From an uncultured Clostridia bacterium (GTDB taxonomy: Bacteria; Bacillota; Clostridia; TANB77; CAG-508), in assembly GCA_947595555.1 (NCBI GenBank), contig CANQES010000016.1:1-19989 (forward strand): a DNA stretch of 19,989 bases. Reading direction: 5' to 3'. The position numbers and the translations under genes were made by a program. The first letter of the stretch is position 1. Every line of letters starts with the position of its first letter. Under the pieces are notes generated by a model that saw only the letters and a list, made by a program, of their open reading frames with translations, was not told the DNA's origin and did not search any database. This document shows, one piece after another, positions 15,368 to 19,989 of the stretch.

Positions 15368-17386
15368 CTAGCTTTCTAGTTCTGAAAAATACTCGTTAAT
15401 TCTATTAATTAACTCTTGTTTCGTTTCTTGAATAGACATACCTTCTACTTGTGCACCAGCTAATGTGATATGTCCTCCTCCGCCCAATTTCTCTAATATA
15501 ATTTGTACATTTATATCTCCTATAGAGCGTCCACTAATGCACACCTTGTCCTCTAATTGACCTATAACAAATGATGCTGTTATATCACTAATAGTAAGTA
15601 ACTCATCTGCTGCTTTTGCACATACTACATTAACATCTTTTGATGTCTCTTCACAAATAGAAATAGCTATATTTCCATTAACAATCTCTGCTTTTCCAAC
15701 AATTTCTGCGATACGATTGAAACTTTCCAAATCACTTTGGAACCATTTTTTTACACGTATTATATCAACTCCACATTTACGCAAATAAGCTGCTGCTTCA
15801 AAAGTTCTAACACCTGTTTTAAAAGTGAAGTTTTTAGTATCCATCATAATTCCAGCATACAGACTTTCTGCTTCTATAGTTTTTAATTCAACTTTTTCCT
15901 CTGTATATTGTAATAATTCAGTAACAAGTTCTGATGCTGAAGATGCATATACTTCTTGGAAAGTAAGAGTTGCATTTTCAATAAAGTCTGCACTTCTTCT
16001 ATGATGATCAATTACAACAATTTCCTTTACTTTATCTAATAGTTCTGGTGCTTCTACATAATTAACTTTGTGTGTGTCAACAACTACTATTAATGTATTT
16101 TCATCTATGTTCTCTAATGCAACTTCTTTATTAATCATAACATCTTCATATTCTTCTTCTCTTTCAATTTCATTTTTGAAAGTTTGTATAGCAGGTATGT
16201 TTTTATCTAAAACAATATAAGCATTTCTGTCTAATGTTCTAGCCAAACGATAAATTCCTAGACATGAGCCAATTGCATCCATGTCTGCATTGCTATGCCC
16301 CATAATCATTACTTTCTTGGATTCTTTAATTAGATTTTCTAAGGCATGAGCTACAATTCTAGCTTTAACTTTTGTTCTTTTCTCTACTTCCTCTGTCCTT
16401 CCTCCAAAAAATTTGTAAATATCATTTTCTCTTATGACTGCTTGATCTCCTCCACGACCTAGCACTATATCCATTGCCGCTTCAGCGGACTTATATTTTT
16501 CTTTATCTGTGTTTCCTTCATTGGAAATTGCTATACTTAAAGTAAATTGAGCTTTTTCTGACATCTCAATTTCTTTTATTTTATCTAAGATACTAAATTT
16601 ATCTTCTTTTACTTTTTCTAAATATCTTTGTTCAAAGAAGTAAATATATCTATTTTTTTCAGTTTTTATTAATACTCCATTTGTTTCATCTGTCCAGTCA
16701 AATATACATTTGTCAATTTCTGCTATTACTTGTGGTTTTTCTTCGTTTTCTAATTTTTGCATTGTTTCTTCATAGTTGTCTACCATGATAATTCCAACAC
16801 ATGATTTTGAGTCTTTATATTCCTTCTGTAATTTCATGTTTTCTGTATCATCAATAAAGTATAGAATTACCATGTATTCTTTTTTGTTTTTCTTAGAATT
16901 AACATATTTTCCGACTACTTTATATGTTTTATTTTCTATGTCTATTTGCTTGATAATGTCTTTTTTATGTCTTTCTTTGTTATCTGCTTTTTTCTTAGTT
17001 ATGTCCTCTTTAATATCTGTTGTTATATATTGTATATAAGTATGAATGTCTATATTAGCAAATTCAGAACTGAATTTTGAACTTTTCCATATGATGTTTC
17101 CATTCGTTTCTAATATTATTAAAGGAAATGGAGAATTTATTAAACTTGTTTTTGCTGCTGAATCTACTGTTAGTGTTAAATCTTGTATTGTTTCTGATAT
17201 TTCGCTTTTCTTTTTGTTATTCATATAATAACTATATATTACTGTTAATATAAAGATGATAATAGATGGTATTATTAAATAAGTATTTTGAATACTTATA
17301 AATACCAATAAGATAAAGATAATTGCTAAATATATTTTTGTTCTTGATACTAGTGTATCTAAAAATTTTCTGTTGTTATTTTGCAT
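15368..17386 (-). CDS. gdpP: Cyclic-di-AMP phosphodiesterase GdpP (YybT family)
   Basis: GdpP hydrolyses c-di-AMP, which controls potassium and osmolyte balance and cell-wall stress. The 672-residue product has two N-terminal membrane helices (about 18-33 and 37-54), a PAS-like segment (about 75-180), a degenerate GGDEF domain (about 190-325; GRGGDQAV in place of GGDEF), and the DHH/DHHA1 phosphodiesterase. Metal-binding motifs are visible: GHSNADMDAIGS (364-375), VVDTHK (435-440), DHH at 460-462, MMDTKNF (514-520) and GGGGH (635-639). Domain order and length are those of the family. AAGGAG precedes the start and a strong promoter lies about 35 bases upstream. It heads the gdpP-rplI-dnaB operon. 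Confidence 0.97.
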   Translation of the reverse strand: MQNNNRKFLDTLVSRTKIYLAIIFILLVFISIQNTYLIIPSIIIFILTVIYSYYMNNKKKSEISETIQDLTLTVDSAAKTSLINSPFPLIILETNGNIIWKSSKFSSEFANIDIHTYIQYITTDIKEDITKKKADNKERHKKDIIKQIDIENKTYKVVGKYVNSKKNKKEYMVILYFIDDTENMKLQKEYKDSKSCVGIIMVDNYEETMQKLENEEKPQVIAEIDKCIFDWTDETNGVLIKTEKNRYIYFFEQRYLEKVKEDKFSILDKIKEIEMSEKAQFTLSIAISNEGNTDKEKYKSAEAAMDIVLGRGGDQAVIRENDIYKFFGGRTEEVEKRTKVKARIVAHALENLIKESKKVMIMGHSNADMDAIGSCLGIYRLARTLDRNAYIVLDKNIPAIQTFKNEIEREEEYEDVMINKEVALENIDENTLIVVVDTHKVNYVEAPELLDKVKEIVVIDHHRRSADFIENATLTFQEVYASSASELVTELLQYTEEKVELKTIEAESLYAGIMMDTKNFTFKTGVRTFEAAAYLRKCGVDIIRVKKWFQSDLESFNRIAEIVGKAEIVNGNIAISICEETSKDVNVVCAKAADELLTISDITASFVIGQLEDKVCISGRSIGDINVQIILEKLGGGGHITLAGAQVEGMSIQETKQELINRINEYFSELES

Positions 17387-17415
17387 CTTTTTTCTCCTTC
17401 TATTTATTCTATTAT

Positions 17416-17444
17416 ATTTTACTAGTAAAAGCCTTATTTGTCAA
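17416..17444 (-). promoter_or_regulatory. Promoter of gdpP-rplI-dnaB
   Basis: On the minus strand a perfect TTGACA (17444-17439) and TAAAAT (17421-17416) are 17 bases apart, 29 bases before the gdpP start. Confidence 0.85.
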
Positions 17445-17451
17445 GAAATGA

Positions 17452-17463
17452 TGCGAGGAAAAG
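17452..17463. repeat. 12-bp direct repeat, copy 1 (also at 19062-19073)
   Basis: The sequence tgcgaggaaaag occurs identically here and at 19062-19073, in each case just past the 3' hairpin of a small leftward gene. It may mark a shared cassette end. Confidence 0.7.
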
Positions 17464-17492
17464 TCCTAATTCATAAAAATGAATTAGGACTT
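17461..17492 (-). terminator. Terminator of the small gene at 17497
   Basis: A perfect 13-bp stem pairs 17461-17473 with 17480-17492 around a 6-base loop, immediately past the stop codon. On the minus strand the U tract is short (CTTTTCC). Confidence 0.7.
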
Positions 17493-17496
17493 GCTG

Positions 17497-17751
17497 TCAA
17501 GCCAGTTTTTCAAAATACTCGTACTCGGTCATCAGTTCAAAGCATTCATACATTCCAGAGTCAGTATTATGCTTGTTAGTAAGACCATTCTTATCGTTGC
17601 AGTAATATCCATTTGGTAGATGAAGCTGTGAACAATCAGAACATCTTGCGATGATAATCGCAGGATGAGTTTCATCATTGCAATAGATAGTGGTGCCACG
17701 ATTAAGCCGTTTAAGTTCCTTCGTCAGTTTCCGAATACCCATGTTTTCCAT
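17497..17751 (-). CDS. Small soluble protein, probably horizontally acquired, function unknown
   Basis: The 84-residue product (MENMGIRKLTKELKRLNRG at its start) follows GGAGG at a good distance; an upstream ATG at 17811 would put an unlikely extension across the binding site. It has five cysteines, three in a cluster (ARCSDCSQLH and NGYYCND), and an acidic, aromatic C-terminus (ECFELMTEYEYFEKLA). I do not recognise a family. Codon use differs sharply from the neighbours: CTG, ACC, GAG, GCG and two CGG codons (17733-17731 and 17709-17707), which no native gene here uses as sense. If CGG causes +1 shifts in this host, translation would end two codons after the first CGG. The promoter and 3' flank are shared with the gene at 19097. 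Recent arrival from a standard-code, higher-GC gut Firmicute is the simplest reading. Confidence 0.7.
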   Translation of the reverse strand: MENMGIRKLTKELKRLNRGTTIYCNDETHPAIIIARCSDCSQLHLPNGYYCNDKNGLTNKHNTDSGMYECFELMTEYEYFEKLA

Positions 17752-17824
17752 AATGATACCTCCAAAAAAATTTTTTATTAGGTTTACTTGAATAGATAAG
17801 GCACTTAGCACTTAATCTATTTAT

Positions 17825-17853
17825 ATTATACTACTTTTTACATAAAATTTCAA
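17825..17853 (-). promoter_or_regulatory. Promoter with palindrome-like operator, upstream of 17497 gene
   Basis: On the minus strand TTGAAA (17853-17848) and TATAAT (17830-17825) are 17 bases apart. The spacer is filled by tttttacataaaat (17835-17848 with the edge of the -35), a near-palindrome. The same layout recurs at 19481-19509. Confidence 0.7.
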
Positions 17854-17864
17854 CTCTACACTCT

Positions 17865-17999
17865 TTATAAATCGTCGATTCCAATACCAGCTGCACGAGC
17901 TGCCAATATTCTTCCTTGCAACGCATCCTGCAAGCTGTCCGAACCTTCATCTTCTATGCAAAACATATACAACGTACTCTCCTCTGTGTAAACATTAGT
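17865..17999 (-). pseudogene. ORF remnant with foreign-like codon use
   Basis: An open stretch on the minus strand ends at TAA (17867-17865) and encodes a tail containing MFCIEDEGSDSLQDALQGRI and LAARAAGIGIDDL. It is richer in G and C than the surroundings. There is no ribosome binding site before its only ATG (17966), and its upstream part runs into a stop and the promoter of the next gene. It looks like the C-terminal remnant of a gene from a mobile element or plasmid, but I do not recognise the protein. Confidence 0.5.
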
Positions 18000-18000
18000 A

Positions 18001-18029
18001 TTGATAACTAAAAAAAATTATGATAAAGT
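18001..18029 (+). promoter_or_regulatory. Promoter of the membrane protein gene at 18073
   Basis: TTGATA (18001-18006) and TAAAGT (18024-18029) are 17 bases apart, about 43 bases before the TTG start codon. Confidence 0.65.
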
Positions 18030-18072
18030 ATATGTAATAAAATGTTAATTATTATAAAATGGAGTGATTGAT

Positions 18073-18895
18073 TTGAAAAAGTTTATTAAAGTAACATATA
18101 TTATAATATTTATATTTTTACTAATAGGTTTTAGCAACATCACCTATGCAGATGTTGGATCAAAACCGTCTATAACAATAAAAATTAAAAATTTAAAAAC
18201 AACTAATTACATAATAGATTTATTCACATACATAGAAAACGATGATTTTAGTAAAACATTAATTAATGATGTATCAGAAATTAAATACTTTAATTCTGTT
18301 GCAGAACGTAGGCGGAATAACAACTGAACAAGCTAGGGATTTATATGATATGAATTTTAACAATTGGAAATCTGCTTGTACACGAGATAGTTTGTTATGG
18401 GGAAAATGTATAGGAAACGCTGAATATGAACATTTTTTTAACTATTTTGGAACACCAGATAAATATAAATTGGTAATTATAAACAATGATACAGGTGAGA
18501 CAAAAGTAAGTAATGTTGTTAATAGAAAAGATTTTACAAGCTATGTTACTATAGATTATAATACAATGAAAGTAAGTCAACATGGTTCTATTATAAATAT
18601 TTTGATTACTCTATTTACAACAATTTTAGTAGAAATTATCGTTGCTTTCATTATGAAAATGAAAAATACAAAAATTATAATTGCAACAAATTTGGTTTCT
18701 AACATAATTTTACAATTAATTTTAATATTAGGACCAGTAGTTTCTTATTGGTTAAAATTTATTTTTATGGAAATATTGGTTGTTTTATTTGAGTTTTTAA
18801 TTTACAAAAAATATATGAAGAATCAATCACATAATAAAATATTACTATATACATTAATTGCAAATATATTAACTGCTTTTTTAACTTTTATATAG
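18073..18895 (+). CDS. Signal-peptide protein with C-terminal membrane domain; needs a +1 frameshift at codon 81
   Basis: The chosen start is TTG at 18073 because GGAG (18061-18064) lies eight bases before it; a GTG at 18064 overlaps that site. The product starts MKKFIKVTYIIIFIFLLIGF and has a likely signal peptide ending NITYA-DVG. A polar domain outside the cell follows (KPSITIKIKNLKTTNYIIDL). The first frame stops at TGA after VAERRRNNN; the next frame continues with GITTEQARDLYDMNFNNWKS, FGTPDKYKLVIINNDTGE and four C-terminal membrane helices (from about residue 170). Skipping the C of CGG (18313-18315) joins both into 273 residues. I recall similar clostridial proteins with a DVG-KPSI-IKxKNL start and a FGTP/NNDTGE block in one chain, but cannot name a function. 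Neither half makes sense alone: the first is a short exported stub, the second lacks the signal peptide. Confidence 0.75.
18313..18315 (+). other. +1 frameshift site at CGG in the membrane protein gene
   Basis: The incoming frame reads GAA CGT AGG CGG AAT AAC AAC TGA and ends; the restored frame reads AGG C GGA ATA ACA ACT GAA. The switch point is less tightly fixed by homology than in rsmD, but it must lie within a short stretch that contains this in-frame CGG. Confidence 0.6.
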
Positions 18896-18990
18896 TGTTC
18901 TTATAGGAACTTTTAAAAGCATTGAAAAACCAATGATTACACGGCATACTAAAAAGCATATTAACATTATTATTTTATATTTTTAAAGTA

Positions 18991-19035
18991 AAAAGTGATT
19001 AGTATTATATTCTTATAATCTAATCACTTTTGTTT
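18991..19035 (+). terminator. Terminator after the membrane protein gene
   Basis: A perfect 12-bp stem pairs 18991-19002 with 19020-19031, followed by GTTTTAT on the plus strand. It lies about 95 bases past the stop at 18895. Confidence 0.75.
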
Positions 19036-19046
19036 TATACCTAATA

Positions 19047-19088
19047 AAAAAAGAAACCTCTTGCGAGGAAAAGAAAATATTTTCTTTT
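19047..19088 (-). terminator. Terminator region of the small gene at 19097
   Basis: Two hairpins follow the stop codon on the minus strand: a 20-base AT palindrome (19069-19088) and then a short stem cctc/gagg (19057-19060 with 19065-19068) whose RNA loop is GCAA, followed by TTTCTTTTTTT. The second is the likelier terminator. Confidence 0.7.
19062..19073. repeat. 12-bp direct repeat, copy 2 (also at 17452-17463)
   Basis: Identical to tgcgaggaaaag at 17452-17463 and in the same place relative to a small leftward gene and its 3' hairpin. Confidence 0.7.
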
Positions 19089-19096
19089 TCAGATGA

Positions 19097-19357
19097 TTAA
19101 ATTCTAAACGAGTTCATAATTAAAGCAAATAGCCATAATGCATACCACCAGCCATGTGTAAAAATTCCTTTACTGTCTTTTAAAATTCCGTCAAAAATCA
19201 ATGTAACAGTAATTAACAGTAAAACACAACTACACAAGATTACATTCCGTAATGCATTAAATGCAGTCAACTGCAATACCATAGTTATAAGCATAAGTAT
19301 CGCATTGATGGTACCAACTGCTGTCCTTAAACCGTGCATCATTTTTTCATCGTTCAT
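19097..19357 (-). CDS. Small membrane protein, probably horizontally acquired, function unknown
   Basis: The 86-residue product starts MNDEKMMHGLRTAVGTINAI after GGAGG; an ATG five codons upstream would sit on that site. It has three hydrophobic segments: about 15-33 (GTINAILMLITMVLQLTAF), 38-56 (VILCSCVLLLITVTLIFDG) and 66-82 (GWWYALWLFALIMNSF). I do not recognise a family. It has one in-frame CGG (19249-19247, in FNALRNVIL); a +1 shift there would reach TAA two codons later. The promoter, the palindrome between -35 and -10 and the 12-bp 3' sequence are shared with the gene at 17497, so the two probably arrived as related cassettes or belong to one regulon. The proteins themselves are unrelated. 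Confidence 0.7.
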   Translation of the reverse strand: MNDEKMMHGLRTAVGTINAILMLITMVLQLTAFNALRNVILCSCVLLLITVTLIFDGILKDSKGIFTHGWWYALWLFALIMNSFRI

Positions 19358-19421
19358 AATAAATTCCTCCAATTTCTTTTATTGTTGTTTTTCTTGTTAT
19401 ATATGTTAAACCAAAAAGTAA

Positions 19422-19435
19422 GAGGATATTTCCTC
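19422..19435 (-). other. Small leader hairpin holding a GGAGG-like sequence
   Basis: In the leader of the gene at 19097 a 5-bp stem pairs 19422-19426 with 19431-19435. On the RNA it reads GAGGA-AATA-TCCTC, followed soon by a T run. It may be an attenuator or a decoy binding site; the support is weak. Confidence 0.3.
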
Positions 19436-19480
19436 CACTAATTAGTAAATATAGGAAATAAATATATTTAATCTATTTGC

Positions 19481-19509
19481 ATTATACAACATTTTACGTA
19501 AAATAGCAA
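19481..19509 (-). promoter_or_regulatory. Promoter with perfect palindromic operator, upstream of 19097 gene
   Basis: On the minus strand TTGCTA (19509-19504) and TATAAT (19486-19481) are 17 bases apart. The spacer holds the perfect palindrome ATTTTACGTAAAAT (19491-19504). The copy at 17825-17853 has the same spacing, and both are followed on the transcript side by AAATAGAT. A repressor bound here would block RNA polymerase. Confidence 0.75.
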
Positions 19510-19557
19510 TATAAAGCCTAATATTTATGTGAATAAGCATTTTTTAATATTTACAAA

Positions 19558-19605
19558 AACGTGTTGACAGATTTTATTTAACGTGTCATGATTTGCTTAA
19601 CGTGT
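19558..19605. repeat. Three AACGTGT direct repeats in a gene-free stretch
   Basis: The stretch 19510-19710 holds no gene. AACGTGT occurs three times (19558-19564, 19580-19586, 19599-19605), spaced 22 and 19 bases apart, about two helical turns. A plus-strand TTGACA (19564-19569) overlaps the first copy, with CATGAT 17 bases later as a poor -10. The rest of 19606-19710 is AT-rich sequence without a recognisable element. Confidence 0.6.
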
Positions 19606-19710
19606 AAAGGTTATCTTATATGTCTTGCAAAACACAATAAAAAAATATTAACTACTATTATAATTAATATATTATATTTATTATAATTTGTAAAGATGCT
19701 AATAAAATTT

Positions 19711-19989
19711 CTATTTTTTCTTTGCTATAACATTATAGATATGCCAGTGTTTCATTTTTCCCAATCCAGTTTTTCCATCTTTTTCCAACTCATTAAAATG
19801 GACTATTTCAAATGCTTCTTTAAACAGATTCAAAACTTGTTCTTTTGTTAAAAATACCATTTGTTTTTTTATGTCTACCCAAGAATCATTTAATCCGAAA
19901 AAATTCCCAACAAAATATCCGGTCTTTTAAGATGCTATCAGTAATTTTTTTCCAAAATTTATTAAAATGTTCTTTGTCACAAAAAGGAA
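19711..19989 (-). CDS. SAM-dependent methyltransferase (TehB-like), 3' part; needs a +1 frameshift
   Basis: Only the C-terminal 91 residues are in the window; the SAM-binding motif I lies beyond the edge. The incoming frame reads PFCDKEHFNKFWKKITDSIL, then KD, and at CGG (19921-19919) runs on to a stop at TGA. The next frame, entered by skipping the C, reads GYFVGNFFGLNDSWVD, then MVFLTKEQVLNLFKEAFEIV, then DGKTGLGKMKHWHIYNVIAK and ends at TAG. Joined at KD-G this is the normal C-terminal half of TehB-type class I methyltransferases, which typically have a K-x-GG-x-F-x-G turn, an F-G-x-N-D-x-W block and the closing KMKHWH. The substrate is unknown; annotations as tellurite resistance proteins are by homology only. 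Sequence identity with family memory is very clear on both sides of the break. Confidence 0.82.
19919..19921 (-). other. +1 frameshift site at CGG in the methyltransferase gene
   Basis: On the minus strand the incoming frame reads AAA GAC CGG ATA and the restored frame reads GAC C GGA TAT. The restored peptide KDGYFVGNFFG has the family's glycine exactly at the join, so the position is fixed to within one codon. Either of the two adjacent C bases could be the extra one. Confidence 0.75.

Noticed and set aside
19894..19896. A second CGG in the methyltransferase region as a further shift site
   Set aside because: It is in frame only in the incoming phase after the true shift; in the restored frame it is TTC GGA, within the conserved NFFGLND.
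17450..19989. Insertion sequence or integrase-bearing element
   Set aside because: The codon use and shared flanks look mobile, but no transposase, integrase, terminal inverted repeats or target duplications could be found.
1..19989. CRISPR arrays, tRNA, rRNA or riboswitches
   Set aside because: No regularly spaced repeats, cloverleaf sequences, rRNA segments or recognisable riboswitch cores were found on either strand.

Overview
The window is AT-rich and comes from a low-GC Gram-positive bacterium, most likely an uncultured gut-type Clostridia. The evidence is the gene set and order (sepF, divIVA, an HlyD-like protein, miaA, mutL; rplI-dnaB next to gdpP), the AGGAGG-type ribosome binding sites and the canonical TTGACA/TATAAT promoters. 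I cannot name the species.

Layout. Positions 1-8954 are a run of leftward genes: 5' part of ftsK/spoIIIE, a coiled-coil protein, rsmD, divIVA, sepF, an HlyD-like membrane protein, miaA, a small membrane protein and mutL. Next is a leftward prepilin-like surface protein with a tandemly duplicated domain (9166-11128), then two rightward cell-surface genes (a G5/SH3/GH73 glucosaminidase and an unknown anchored protein) ending in a strong palindromic terminator. A leftward gdpP-rplI-dnaB operon (13568-17386) follows. From about 17450 on the DNA looks accessory: two small leftward genes with unlike codon usage but a shared promoter/operator and shared 3' flank, an ORF remnant, a rightward signal-peptide membrane protein, and the 3' part of a SAM methyltransferase cut by the window edge.

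Main observation. Four genes (rsmD, the prepilin-like gene, the membrane protein at 18073 and the methyltransferase at the right edge) are each split by a frameshift. All four need a +1 shift, and all four have an in-frame CGG codon at the break: dropping the C of CGGN restores the homologous frame with a glycine (GGN). By my reading no other native gene here (about 5,700 codons) has an in-frame CGG, although about thirty CGG triplets occur out of frame on the coding strands. The only in-frame CGG codons read as sense are in the two small foreign-looking genes, where a +1 shift would hit a stop at once. This suggests that CGG is unassigned here and that CGGN is read by +1 frameshifting, or as a four-base codon, to give glycine. 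A sequencing or assembly artefact is the main alternative.

Genes that work together: sepF and divIVA (septum and pole organisation) with ftsK (chromosome translocation) are cell-division functions; mutL, miaA and rsmD are information-processing housekeeping; gdpP controls c-di-AMP; rplI and dnaB serve translation and replication. No tRNA, rRNA, CRISPR array or transposase was seen.
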